From the NCBI RefSeq assembly GCF_003268775.1, contig NZ_QLSU01000005.1, positions 1 through 64,000 on the forward strand: DNA of 64,000 bases, read 5' to 3'. Below, one piece after another: positions 19,005-27,485 of this stretch. The stretch comes from Paraburkholderia unamae (lineage in GTDB: Bacteria; Pseudomonadota; Gammaproteobacteria; Burkholderiales; Burkholderiaceae). Position 1 is the first letter of the stretch. Every line of letters begins with the position of its first letter. The position numbers and the translations under genes were made by a program. Under the pieces are notes generated by a model, which worked only from the letters and a program-made list of their open reading frames with translations, did no database searches and had not been told where the DNA came from.

Positions 19005-20204
19005 ATGTCCCTCTTTTCCGCTGTCGAACTCGCCCCCCGCGACCCGATTCTGGGTCTGAACGAAGCCTATAACGCCGATGCTCGCGCGACCAAGGTGAAC
19101 CTCGGCGTGGGCGTGTACACCAACGAGGAAGGCAAGATTCCGCTGCTGCGCGCGGTGCGCGAGGCCGAAAAGGCGCGCGTGGAAGCCGGCCTGCCGCGCG
19201 GCTATCTGCCGATCGAAGGTCTCGCCGCCTATGACGCCGCCGTGCAAAAGCTGCTGCTCGGCGACGACTCGCCGCTGATCGCGGCCGGCCGCGTCGTCAC
19301 GGCGCAGGCGCTGGGCGGCACGGGCGCACTGAAGATCGGCGCGGACTTCCTGAAGCGCGTGAACCCGAACGCCAAGGTCGCGATCAGCGACCCGAGCTGG
19401 GAAAACCACCGCGCCCTCTTCGAAAGCGCCGGTTTCGACGTCATCGCGTACCCGTACTACGACGCGCAGACCAACGGCGTGAACTTCGAAGGCATGCTGA
19501 GCGCGCTGAACGGCTACGCCGCCGGCACGGTTGTCGTGCTGCACGCGTGCTGCCACAACCCGACTGGCGTCGACCTCACGATCGACCAGTGGAAGCAGGT
19601 AATCGAAGCCGTGAAGGCACGCGGTCTCGTGCCGTTCCTCGACATCGCGTATCAAGGCTTCGGTGACGGCATCGCGGAAGACGGCGAAGTCGTGCGCCTC
19701 TTCGCCGCTTCGGAACTCAACGTGTTCGTGTCGTCGTCGTTCTCGAAGTCGTTCTCGCTGTACGGCGAGCGTGTGGGCGCACTGTCGATCCTCACGACCA
19801 GCAAGGAAGAATCGGCGCGCGTGCTCTCGCAACTCAAGCGCGTGATCCGCACGAACTACTCGAACCCGCCGACGCACGGCGGCTCGGTGGTCGCAGCCGT
19901 GCTCGGCTCGGCCGACCTGCGCGCGATGTGGGAAGCGGAACTCGGCGAAATGCGCAACCGCATCCGCGCGATGCGCACGGGCCTCGTCGAGCGCCTCACG
20001 GCCGCCGGCGTGGACCGCGACTTCAACTTCATCAACGTGCAGCGCGGCATGTTCTCGTACTCGGGCCTGACCGCCGCGCAAGTGGACCGTCTGCGCGAAG
20101 AGTTCGGCATCTATGCCGTGAGCACGGGCCGCATCTGCGTGGCCGCGCTGAACACGCGCAACCTCGACGCCGTTGCGAGCGCAGTCGCGCAAGTGCTGAA
20201 GTAA
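19005..20204 (+). CDS. tyrB: Aromatic/aspartate aminotransferase (class I, PLP)
   Basis: 399 residues, fold type I aminotransferase of subgroup I-alpha. The PLP lysine is in SSSFSKSFSLYGERVG (about residue 248). CCHNPTGVD and FLDIAYQGFGDG supply the Asn and Asp/Tyr that contact the cofactor, and STGRICVAALN holds the substrate-carboxylate arginine. It resembles TyrB/AspC equally in length; the Burkholderia orthologue is usually named for aromatic amino acids, so the substrate is inferred. ATG 19005 is used. It is monocistronic, between a divergent uvrB and a strong terminator. Confidence 0.9.
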   Translation: MSLFSAVELAPRDPILGLNEAYNADARATKVNLGVGVYTNEEGKIPLLRAVREAEKARVEAGLPRGYLPIEGLAAYDAAVQKLLLGDDSPLIAAGRVVTAQALGGTGALKIGADFLKRVNPNAKVAISDPSWENHRALFESAGFDVIAYPYYDAQTNGVNFEGMLSALNGYAAGTVVVLHACCHNPTGVDLTIDQWKQVIEAVKARGLVPFLDIAYQGFGDGIAEDGEVVRLFAASELNVFVSSSFSKSFSLYGERVGALSILTTSKEESARVLSQLKRVIRTNYSNPPTHGGSVVAAVLGSADLRAMWEAELGEMRNRIRAMRTGLVERLTAAGVDRDFNFINVQRGMFSYSGLTAAQVDRLREEFGIYAVSTGRICVAALNTRNLDAVASAVAQVLK

Positions 20205-20228
20205 GCCCAACGCGCAAGCAAGCATGAA

Positions 20229-20265
20229 AAAGGCGTCCGTTCGCAAGAACGGACGCCTTTTGTTT
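20229..20265. terminator. Bidirectional terminator between tyrB and the patatin gene
   Basis: Perfect 14-bp stem aaaggcgtccgttc / gaacggacgccttt with a GCAA tetraloop, flanked by A-rich and T-rich DNA, between two converging genes. Confidence 0.92.
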
Positions 20266-20298
20266 TGGCGGGACGATCAACAAACGCTCAACAAGCTC

Positions 20299-21552
20299 TC
20301 AACCGCCGTGGCCGCGCATGTCGCGATGGATGTCGTGCGTGACGAAGCCCGAATCGTTGTCGGGCTTGTCGAGCCAGCCCGGTTGTGCGAGCGAGGCGCG
20401 AATGTCCTGCAAGCCGCTTGTCCAGTGCTCGCGCATGGTCGAAATGCCGAACTGGTAGTCCTTGAAGTGCCCCTCGTACTCCTTGTGCCGGTAGATGAGG
20501 TGGATCACGTTGTACTTCCTGGAGCACGAAAGCTCGTCCGCCAGCGCGACCCAGGGATCGTTGGCGTGCTCGGGCGCGATGCGATCGAGAACTTCGCGCA
20601 AGACGTGACGATAGCGCTGCGAACGTTGCAGGATATCGGTCACGAGACGCGTACGGCTCGAATACTGGATATCCTTCATGCGGCCCTGCACGTCGACAAT
20701 GTTGTCGGGCACCGGCCCGCGCGCGCTCCAGAGATCGACCTGGAACGCCAGCGTGTCACGTCGCGGCGTGGTCTGGATCACTTCGTAGAGCGGCGTGTTT
20801 GACATCAGGCCGCCGTCCCAGTAATACTCGCCGTCGATTTCCACGGCCGCGAAACCCGGCGGCAACGAGCCCGATGCGATGAAATGCTCGGGCCGCAGCC
20901 GCGTGGTCGTGTTGTCGAAATACACGAAGTTGCCGCTGCCCACGTTGACCGCCCCCACCGACACCCGCGTTTCGCCTGAATTGATACGGTCGAAGTCGCA
21001 CAGGCGCTCGAGCGTCGCCTTCAGGGGTTTCGTGTCGTAGTAGCTCGCTTTTTCCGGATGCCCTGAAGCATTGGGCAACGGCGGCGGAAAGCGCGGCACG
21101 AAAAATCCCTTCTGCCCCTCCACGATCGCGCCCGCCGCCTGCATGGCCGTAAAGGTCTTGCGCACGGAAGCGTTCGCATTGAAGAGCGCGTGCTCGATGA
21201 AAGGCGGCAGCGGCGGGCTGTAGGCAGGCTGGCAGATCGTTTCCCAGAATTCGCGCAAACGCGCCACGCGATGCTCGGGCGCATTGCCCGCAATGAGCGC
21301 AGTATTGAGCGCGCCGATGGAAATGCCGGCGATCCAGTTGGGCGAAATGCCGGCCTCGAACAGCCCCTCGTACACGCCCGCCTGATACGCGCCGAGCGCG
21401 CCACCGCCCTGGAGCGTAAGCGCGACCGTTTCCCACTGCTGCGATTCGCTGCCGCAGTGGGTCACGTGCGGACGCGCCGCCGCGCCGCCATGCACCGCAG
21501 TCTCCTCCCCCACGGCAGCCGACTGGGCCTGCCCCTTCTTGCGTTGCGCCAT
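20299..21552 (-). CDS. Patatin-like phospholipase
   Basis: 417 residues. The patatin catalytic elements are clear: oxyanion loop LQGGGALGAYQAGV, nucleophile elbow GISIGALN (Ser of G-x-S-x-G) and the Asp of the Ser-Asp dyad in WDGGLMSNTPL. The C-terminal third fits the extension (DUF3734) common in proteobacterial members. It hydrolyses acyl esters, perhaps phospholipids. Start ATG 21552 was chosen; the frame continues upstream over bdhA without homology. It lies 29 bp after bdhA in the same operon, a conserved pairing in Burkholderia that suggests a link to lipid or polyhydroxybutyrate turnover. Confidence 0.9.
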   Translation of the reverse strand: MAQRKKGQAQSAAVGEETAVHGGAAARPHVTHCGSESQQWETVALTLQGGGALGAYQAGVYEGLFEAGISPNWIAGISIGALNTALIAGNAPEHRVARLREFWETICQPAYSPPLPPFIEHALFNANASVRKTFTAMQAAGAIVEGQKGFFVPRFPPPLPNASGHPEKASYYDTKPLKATLERLCDFDRINSGETRVSVGAVNVGSGNFVYFDNTTTRLRPEHFIASGSLPPGFAAVEIDGEYYWDGGLMSNTPLYEVIQTTPRRDTLAFQVDLWSARGPVPDNIVDVQGRMKDIQYSSRTRLVTDILQRSQRYRHVLREVLDRIAPEHANDPWVALADELSCSRKYNVIHLIYRHKEYEGHFKDYQFGISTMREHWTSGLQDIRASLAQPGWLDKPDNDSGFVTHDIHRDMRGHGG

Positions 21553-21581
21553 AACCGCGCCTCCTCCATCCAATGCGTGTT

Positions 21582-22385
21582 TTATTGCATGAACCAGCCG
21601 TGGCTCACAACGAAGGACTGACCCGTGAACGCAGCCGAGGGGAAGGCCGAAAGGAACAACACCGTTTGCGCGACGTCCTCGACGGTCGTGAACACGCCGT
21701 CCACCGTGCCGCCCAGCATGACGCGCTTGACGACTTCTTCCTCGCTGATGCCGAGTTCCTTCGCCTGTTCGGGAATCTGCTTTTCCACGAGCGGCGTGCG
21801 CACGAAACCCGGACACACCACATGCGAGCGCACGTTGTGCTTGCCGCCTTCCTTCGCGAGCACGCGCGCGAGACCGAGCAGCGCGTGCTTGGCCGCGACG
21901 TAGGCCGACTTCAGCGGCGAAGCTTCGTGCGAATGCACCGAGCCCATGTAGATCACGACGCCGCCGCGATCGTCCTTGTACATGTGCTTGAGCGCGGCCT
22001 TGGTGGTGAGGAAGGCGCCGTCGACGTGGATAGCCTGCATCTTCTTCCAGTCGGAGAACGCGTAGCTTTCGATCGGATTGACGATCTGGATGCCCGCGTT
22101 CGACACGAGGATGTCCACCGAACCCAGTTCGGCCGCCACGCGGTCGATGCCCTGGTTCACCGCGTCTTCATTGGTGACGTCCATGGCCACGCCGATGGCC
22201 TTGCCGCCCGCGCCCTTGATTTCCTCGGCTACGGCGTCGGCGCCGCTCTGGTTGAGGTCGGCGATCGCGACGGCGGCGCCCGCCTGCGCGAGCGTGAGCG
22301 CGATCTGCTTGCCGATGCCGCTGGCCGCACCGGTGACGACTGCAACCTTGCCATCGAGTTTCGTATTCAGAGAGAGAGACGACAT
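21582..22385 (-). CDS. bdhA: 3-hydroxybutyrate dehydrogenase (SDR family)
   Basis: 267 residues of a classical short-chain dehydrogenase. The NAD-binding motif is [14 protein letters not shown], the stabilising motif LVSNAGIQ, and the catalytic residues are Ser in YMGSVHS and Tyr-x3-Lys in [12 protein letters not shown]. The C-terminal [13 protein letters not shown] ending is typical of D-3-hydroxybutyrate dehydrogenase, which converts 3-hydroxybutyrate to acetoacetate. Start ATG 22385 follows GGAGGTGTCC. It is the first gene of a two-gene operon with the patatin. Confidence 0.88.
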   Translation of the reverse strand: MSSLSLNTKLDGKVAVVTGAASGIGKQIALTLAQAGAAVAIADLNQSGADAVAEEIKGAGGKAIGVAMDVTNEDAVNQGIDRVAAELGSVDILVSNAGIQIVNPIESYAFSDWKKMQAIHVDGAFLTTKAALKHMYKDDRGGVVIYMGSVHSHEASPLKSAYVAAKHALLGLARVLAKEGGKHNVRSHVVCPGFVRTPLVEKQIPEQAKELGISEEEVVKRVMLGGTVDGVFTTVEDVAQTVLFLSAFPSAAFTGQSFVVSHGWFMQ

Positions 22386-22664
22386 CGGACACCTCCAGGT
22401 TGTTGAACAGTGTGAAACCCCGGCTCGCGCGCCGTCAAACCTGACGAATGGCTTATGCCATCCGGCCGGATGTTGCGTCGCGGCCAACGCGGCTATTGTG
22501 CATGAAGCGGCTTGCGTGAAGCATCGAGGAGGACAAGCAAAACTGAATTTCGCCGCGCCGTTGCCGCACTGCAAGGCGCCGCGCGTAGCGCATGCCCGCC
22601 CGGCGCAAATGGCGAACTCGTGCTAGCTTTGCGAACTCAATACCGCACTGGAGGAGAAGCGTTC

Positions 22665-23636
22665 ATGAACTACCGGCGACTGGGCCGCTCAGGCCTGCAA
22701 GTTAGCGAACTGTCCATCGGCTCGTGGGTCACCTACGGCAATCAGGTCGACGCGAAACTCGCGCGCGAATCGCTCGCGGCGGCGCGCGACGCGGGCGTCA
22801 ACTTCTTCGACAACGCCGAGGTCTACGCGGGCGGCAAGTCGGAAGAGCTGATGGGGCAGGCGCTCAAGGAACTCGCGTGGCCGCGCGTGAGCTATGTCGT
22901 TTCGACCAAGTTCTTCTGGGGCTTGAGCGAAGCGCCCAACCAGTATCACACGCTCAACCGCAAGTACCTCATGAACGCCATCGACGGCTCGCTCAAGCGC
23001 TTGCAGCTCGATTATGTCGATCTCGTGTTCTGCCACCGCCCGGACCCGAACACGCCGGTCGAGGAAACCGTGTGGGCGATGAGCGACATGATCTCGCGCG
23101 GCAAGGCGCTCTACTGGGGCACCTCGGAATGGAGCGCCGACGAGATTCGCGCCGCATGGGAAATCGCGGAACGCCACCATCTTCACAAGCCTGTCATGGA
23201 ACAGCCGCAGTACAACCTGTTCCACCGCCAGCGCGTGGAAGACGAATACCGGCGGCTTTATGAGGACATCGGCCTTGGCCTCACCACGTGGAGCCCGCTC
23301 GCTTCGGGGCTGCTCACCGGCAAATACCGCGGCGGTGTGCCCACCGGCAGCCGCGCGGAACTACAAGGCTACGACTGGCTGCGCAAGAATGTCACGGACC
23401 CTGACAAGAACGCGATCGTCGGCAAGCTCGCCGACTTCGCGAAACAGCTCGACTGTTCCGTGGGACAACTCGCGCTTGCGTGGATCCTGAAGAATCCGAA
23501 CGTGAGCACGGTCATCACCGGCGCCTCGCGCGTGGAGCAGATCGGCGAGAACATGAAGGCGCGCGAAGTGGCGGAAAAGATCACGCCGGACGTGAAGGCG
23601 CAGATCGAGGCGATCGTCGGCGACGCTTACGACTGA
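22665..23636 (+). CDS. Aldo/keto reductase
   Basis: 323 residues of the AKR (beta/alpha)8 barrel. The catalytic tetrad is visible: Asp and Tyr in [14 protein letters not shown], Lys in STKFFWG and His in VFCHRPDP. The C-terminal cofactor region is [15 protein letters not shown]. It is closest in style to the voltage-gated potassium channel beta-subunit-like AKRs (YghZ group), NADPH-dependent carbonyl reductases. ATG 22665 has GGAGGAGAAG upstream. The substrate is unknown. Confidence 0.9.
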   Translation: MNYRRLGRSGLQVSELSIGSWVTYGNQVDAKLARESLAAARDAGVNFFDNAEVYAGGKSEELMGQALKELAWPRVSYVVSTKFFWGLSEAPNQYHTLNRKYLMNAIDGSLKRLQLDYVDLVFCHRPDPNTPVEETVWAMSDMISRGKALYWGTSEWSADEIRAAWEIAERHHLHKPVMEQPQYNLFHRQRVEDEYRRLYEDIGLGLTTWSPLASGLLTGKYRGGVPTGSRAELQGYDWLRKNVTDPDKNAIVGKLADFAKQLDCSVGQLALAWILKNPNVSTVITGASRVEQIGENMKAREVAEKITPDVKAQIEAIVGDAYD

Positions 23637-23830
23637 CGCAGCGACTGACGCAACGGCCGGACGAAACGGCTGACGCAGTGGCCGGCAGGCCGTGCGCGCA
23701 CGGCGGGGGCGGCTTGCGGTGGCGTACAATACGCGACCTCGCGCGACCTCGCGGCGCGCCGCCGCTGCTGTCTTATTGTTTTCATCGCGCTTTCACCGCA
23801 TTCTCACCGGACCCTGCGTCCCGCCCCATC

Positions 23831-24676
23831 ATGCTGAGCTACCGTCACGCCTTTCACGCCGGCAATCATGCCGACGTCCTCAAGCACGCCGTCGTCGTGC
23901 AACTGCTGCATTACCTCGGCAAGAAGGACAAGGCGTACTGGTACATCGACACCCACGCGGGCGCAGGCGCGTATGCACTGCGCGAAGGCTACGCCACGAA
24001 GAACGCCGAGTTCAATACCGGCATCGGCAAACTGTGGGGCCGCGACGACCTGCCCTCCGCGCTTGCGGACTATGTCGACGAAGTGGCGGCCCTGAACCCC
24101 GACGGCGAATTGCGCTTCTATCCCGGCTCGCCCTATCTCGCGTGGCGGCTCATGCGCGAACAGGACCGCATGCGGCTGTTCGAGCTGCACAGCACGGAAA
24201 TCGACGTGCTGCGCCACCGCTTTCACGACGCGGGCCGCCGCGTGATGATCTACGCGGGCGACGGCTTCGACGGCATCAAGACGCTGCTGCCCCCGCCGCC
24301 GCGCCGCGCGCTCGTGCTGATCGACCCCTCCTTCGAGGACAAGCGCGACTACGCGCGCACGCTCACGTGCGTCGAGGAAAGTCTCAAGCGCTTCGCCACG
24401 GGCACCTATGCGGTCTGGTATCCGCAGGTCACGCGGCCCGAGTCGAAGCGCTTCCCGGAGCAGCTCAAGCGGCTACAGGAGAAGAACTGGCTGCACGTCA
24501 CGCTTTCGGTCAGGAACCCGCCCGAAGACGGCTTCGGCCTGTACGGCAGCGGCATGTTCATCCTGAACCCGCCCTTCACGCTTCAGGCGGCGATGAAAGA
24601 AGCGCTGCCGTGGCTCGTGAAAACGCTCGGCGAGGACGCCGGCGCGCAATTTCGCATCGAATCGCGCGGCGACTGA
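23831..24676 (+). CDS. rlmJ: 23S rRNA (adenine-2030-N6)-methyltransferase
   Basis: 281 residues. The opening MLSYRHAFHAGNHADVLKHAV is the RlmJ (DUF519, YhiR) signature; the SAM site lies in WYIDTHAGAGAY and the catalytic motif IV, normally DPPYE, reads LIDPSFEDKRDY here. The C-terminal LYGSGMFILNPPF is conserved. It methylates A2030 of 23S rRNA. ATG 23831 is used. Family length is normal. Confidence 0.93.
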   Translation: MLSYRHAFHAGNHADVLKHAVVVQLLHYLGKKDKAYWYIDTHAGAGAYALREGYATKNAEFNTGIGKLWGRDDLPSALADYVDEVAALNPDGELRFYPGSPYLAWRLMREQDRMRLFELHSTEIDVLRHRFHDAGRRVMIYAGDGFDGIKTLLPPPPRRALVLIDPSFEDKRDYARTLTCVEESLKRFATGTYAVWYPQVTRPESKRFPEQLKRLQEKNWLHVTLSVRNPPEDGFGLYGSGMFILNPPFTLQAAMKEALPWLVKTLGEDAGAQFRIESRGD

Positions 24677-24722
24677 GCCGCGCGCTGCGCTAGCCGGGCC
24701 GAGCCCGGCGCGCCCGGCGTCA

Positions 24723-25109
24723 TTACTGCGCGGGCAGCGGTTGCGGGCGTGGCGGCGAAGGCCGATGCGGGGGCCGCGGCGGACGAGGCGGCGGATTCGT
24801 CCGCCCGCCCCCGCCGCCGGGCACTTCCACGTACGGCGCGACGATATACGGTTGCGACGAATCCGGCGCAATGCCGGCCGGCTGCACTGCCTGCACCATC
24901 GGCTCGTGCGAGAGCGGCGCGTTTTGCAGCACGAGCCCCGACTGGCCGTCGCTGATGCCCCGTTGCGTATCCAGCACGAGCGGCTGCCCCGCGAGCGCGC
25001 TGGCGCTCGCCCACGCCATGACGGCGCCAATCAGCCCGGCGCGCGCAACAGAAACAACAGAAAAACGCGGCGCGCGATGCGACGGGTGGGAATTGTGGTC
25101 CTGCACCAT
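24723..25109 (-). CDS. Hypothetical secreted protein with a proline-rich tail
   Basis: 128 residues. A basic N-terminus and hydrophobic stretch (VARAGLIGAVMAWASASALAG) resemble a signal peptide. A middle section (TQRGISDGQSGLVLQNAPLSHEP) is followed by a glycine run and a C-terminal tail of Pro/Arg/His repeats (PPPRPPRPPHRPSPP). I do not recognise the family. Similar short proteins with a 'SDGQSG' type motif occur in Burkholderia. The proline tail sits in GC-rich DNA and could partly be compositional. Confidence 0.55.
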   Translation of the reverse strand: MVQDHNSHPSHRAPRFSVVSVARAGLIGAVMAWASASALAGQPLVLDTQRGISDGQSGLVLQNAPLSHEPMVQAVQPAGIAPDSSQPYIVAPYVEVPGGGGGRTNPPPRPPRPPHRPSPPRPQPLPAQ

Positions 25110-25225
25110 GTGCTGCCCCCGAAAGAAAGCGACTCCATTGCTATGACGGCTTGTCGCAAAAAGACTTTACCTTACCCCAGTGGCAAGGCTCAGACTCTCT
25201 TCCATCGACGGCGCAGAAATGACAA

Positions 25226-25247
25226 AGCCCCGCCAATGCGGGGCTTG
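25226..25247. terminator. Hairpin downstream of the DUF3563 gene
   Basis: Perfect 9-bp stem aagccccgc / gcggggctt with a 4-nt loop; only a short U-tract on the minus strand, so termination is likely but not certain. Confidence 0.55.
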
Positions 25248-25293
25248 ATAGCTGCCGTTTGAACCGGCTTACAACGTAGCCAGCAAATCTGGC

Positions 25294-25443
25294 TTACAGC
25301 GAGTTGTAGCCGTTCGATTCGATCGAACGGATGCGCTGTTCGAGTTGCACGATATCGGACGACGAAGCGAGATACGCTTCGCGGCGGCGACGTTCGGCAG
25401 TTTCAAACCAGTTGCTCAGCTTTTCAAGAAGGTACGCAAACAT
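25294..25443 (-). CDS. DUF3563 family mini-protein
   Basis: 49 residues from ATG 25443 to TAA 25294: MFAYLLEKLSNWFETAERR, then a basic stretch and EAYLASSSDIVQLEQRIRSIE. This is the DUF3563 pattern, a very short amphipathic, helix-rich protein frequent in Burkholderiales, with a W-F aromatic pair and a C-terminal helix rich in Glu, Gln and Arg. Function is unknown. It is monocistronic, with a hairpin 47 bp downstream. Confidence 0.85.
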   Translation of the reverse strand: MFAYLLEKLSNWFETAERRRREAYLASSSDIVQLEQRIRSIESNGYNSL

Positions 25444-25735
25444 GATGGTGTGCTCCAAGGATTCGGCGATCCCCGGTGGATTTGCATCAGGGATAACCCT
25501 AGTAAGGGAATACCCGCATTATAACGGTTGCACCGGGATTGGCTAGTGAATTGCACGAATGCCGTGCATTCCAATCTGGAATGACACCGAGATACGAATC
25601 GGCAACATCATGTTTTATCGACACATTTTCAAGCAGATTCACGGGCGTTCGGCGTTAGCTGCCCGCAAAAGCACCAATTCGGTGCGCAAGCGCTGCGAGG
25701 TTGCGTCAATTTGCCCACGGCGGTTGCACCTGCAA
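25444..25735. other. Intergenic region between the DUF3563 gene and cueR
   Basis: About 290 bases, more AT-rich than its surroundings; holds the promoter of the DUF3563 gene and a small hairpin for cueR. No gene seen. Confidence 0.4.
25666..25685 (-). terminator. Putative terminator of cueR
   Basis: On the minus strand the stem gcacc / ggtgc (loop gaatt) is followed by TTTTGC, about 50 bp after the cueR stop. The stem is short. Confidence 0.5.
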
Positions 25736-26161
25736 TCAGTGCGAATGGGCGCACTCAGGGCAGTCCAGCGCCGCGGCGTCGGCGAGGCCTTCGATGATCG
25801 GGCAGTCGGGCCGGTCGTCGCCCTGGCAGTGCGCGGCCAGATGCGAGAGCGTGTCGCGCATCTGGGTCAGCTCGGCGATACGCTGGTCGAGTTCGGCCAC
25901 GTGCTCGAGCGCAATCGACTTGACCTCGGCGCTTGCGCGCGAGCGGTCGTGCCAAAGCGCGAGCAGGCGCCGGATGTCGTCGACCAGAAAGCCCAGACGG
26001 CGCGCCTGACGGATGAAGCGCAGCGAATGCACTTCCTCCTGACCGTAGACGCGGTAGCCGGCGTCCGTACGCCCCTTGGGCGCCAGCAATCCGACACTTT
26101 CGTAGTAGCGAATCATTTTCGCCGTGACGCCCGATTCCTTTGCCGCTTCGCCAATGTTCAC
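25736..26161 (-). CDS. cueR: Copper-responsive MerR-family regulator CueR
   Basis: 141 residues from a GTG at 26161. N-terminal MerR helix-turn-helix (NIGEAAKESGVTAKMIRYYESVGLL) and a dimerisation helix precede the metal loop C112-QGDDRPD-C120. Both cysteines fall at the same positions as in E. coli CueR, and Ser77, which marks +1 metal sensing, is present. It should sense Cu(I) and activate by distorting a 19-bp-spaced promoter. Such a promoter is found just upstream and points toward cueR itself. A copper-chaperone gene is divergent. Confidence 0.92.
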   Translation of the reverse strand: MNIGEAAKESGVTAKMIRYYESVGLLAPKGRTDAGYRVYGQEEVHSLRFIRQARRLGFLVDDIRRLLALWHDRSRASAEVKSIALEHVAELDQRIAELTQMRDTLSHLAAHCQGDDRPDCPIIEGLADAAALDCPECAHSH

Positions 26162-26204
26162 GCTGCTCTCCCACTGTTTGATCGTTGATCCGATCGATTC
26201 CTTG

Positions 26205-26235
26205 ATCGTACACCTTCCCATGATGGGAAGGTCCA
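26205..26235 (-). promoter_or_regulatory. CueR-type promoter and operator
   Basis: The dyad accttccca-tga-tgggaaggt (26212-26232) is a CueR operator. On the minus strand it is bracketed by TGGACC (-35, 26230-26235) and TACGAT (-10, 26205-26210) with exactly 19 bp between them, the overlong spacing of MerR-activated promoters. The orientation drives cueR. Confidence 0.75.
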
Positions 26236-26323
26236 GCGCGACAACCGGCCCCCGCTGGCATAATCCGGCGGCGGCCTCATATCCAGTCGTACCCCGCCTC
26301 ACTCTCTGAAAAAGGAAGACACG

Positions 26324-26530
26324 ATGATCCAGTTCAACGTCGAAGGCATGAGCTGCCAGCACTGCGTAGGCGCCGTCACGCGCGCGATCCACGAACACGA
26401 CGCGCAGGCCAAAGTCGAGATCGATCTGGCCTCGGGCCGCGTGAAGGTCGAATCGAACCAGAGCGCCGAAGTCCTGAAGTCCGCGATCGACGAAGCCGGC
26501 TACACCGTGGTCGGCACGGCCAGCGCCTGA
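26324..26530 (+). CDS. Heavy-metal-associated (CopZ-like) copper chaperone
   Basis: 68 residues of a single HMA domain with the Cu(I)-binding motif GMSCQHC at residues 8-14 and the ferredoxin-like beta-alpha-beta pattern (VEGMSCQHCVGAVTRAI ... VKVESNQSAEVLKSAIDEAGYTV). It carries Cu(I) in the cytoplasm, normally to a CopA ATPase; no ATPase is in the window. AAAAGGAAG precedes ATG 26324. It is divergent from cueR and 11 bp before a RmlD-like gene, with which it may share a transcript. Confidence 0.9.
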   Translation: MIQFNVEGMSCQHCVGAVTRAIHEHDAQAKVEIDLASGRVKVESNQSAEVLKSAIDEAGYTVVGTASA

Positions 26531-26541
26531 CGGAGCGCGCC

Positions 26542-27471
26542 ATGTTCAAGGTCGCCGTGATTGGCGCGTCGGGTCTGCTCGGGCGCGCCGTCGTTCGCGA
26601 ACTCGCCGCCGCAACGCCCTGGCAGGTCGTGCCCACCGCGTTCCGCCACGGCGGCCCGCAGCAAACCGTGCTCGACGTGCGCGACGCGCAGGCCGTGAAC
26701 GCATTCGTCGAGCGCGAGGCGCCCGACGCCATCGTGCTGGCGGCGGCCGAGCGCCGTCCCGATATTTGCGAGCATGACCCGGCGGCCGCGCGCGCGCTCA
26801 ACGTGGACGCGGTGCGCAGCATCGCCACGGCGGCTCGGCGGCGCGGCGCCTGGGTGCTCTCGATCTCCACCGATTATGTGTTCGACGGCACGCAAGCGCC
26901 CTACCGCGCCGACGACACGCCGAACCCGCTCAACGCGTACGGCCACAGCAAGCTCGAAGGCGAGCGCGCCCTCATCGAGGCGAGCGATAACGCGCTCGTG
27001 CTGCGTCTGCCCCTGTTGTACGGGCCGATCGTCGGCTGGCACGAGTCGGCGGTCACGAGCCTCGTGCCGGCCATCGTCGCCTCGGCGCAGCCCGGCGCGC
27101 AGGCCGCGCCGATGGACGCATGGGCCACGCGCTACCCCACTTTCACGCCCGACGTGGCGTTCGTGATTCGCGAGCTGCTGCTGCGCTGCGCGGACGGTGA
27201 ACCCGTGCGCGGCGTCGCGCAATGGTCCGGAGACGAGCCGATGACGAAGCACGACATTGCCGTGCAACTCGCGCAGGCGCTCGGCGTCGAGGCGCGGCTC
27301 CTCGCGCAGCCCACGCCCACGGACACCACGCCCCGCCCGCGCGACTGCCACCTCGATTCCGGCCGTCTCGAAGCGCTGGGCATGGGCCGCCGCACGCCGT
27401 TCGACGTGGCGATTCGCGCGGTACTCGACGCCTTCATGCAGAATCCGCAGAACGGCGAGCCAAACGCGTAG
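26542..27471 (+). CDS. RmlD-like NAD(P)-dependent reductase (extended SDR)
   Basis: 309 residues. The Rossmann motif is VIGASGLLGRAVV; the catalytic pattern is Ser/Thr in SISTDYVFDGT and Tyr-x3-Lys in NAYGHSKLEGE. This is the dTDP-4-dehydrorhamnose reductase (RmlD) / MAT2B-like branch of extended SDRs. No other rhamnose or polysaccharide genes are near, so the biosynthetic role is uncertain. ATG 26542 is used. It converges with the dnaE2 remnant, with 14 bp between the two stops. Confidence 0.85.
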   Translation: MFKVAVIGASGLLGRAVVRELAAATPWQVVPTAFRHGGPQQTVLDVRDAQAVNAFVEREAPDAIVLAAAERRPDICEHDPAAARALNVDAVRSIATAARRRGAWVLSISTDYVFDGTQAPYRADDTPNPLNAYGHSKLEGERALIEASDNALVLRLPLLYGPIVGWHESAVTSLVPAIVASAQPGAQAAPMDAWATRYPTFTPDVAFVIRELLLRCADGEPVRGVAQWSGDEPMTKHDIAVQLAQALGVEARLLAQPTPTDTTPRPRDCHLDSGRLEALGMGRRTPFDVAIRAVLDAFMQNPQNGEPNA

Positions 27472-27485
27472 CGGCGGGCCGCGCT

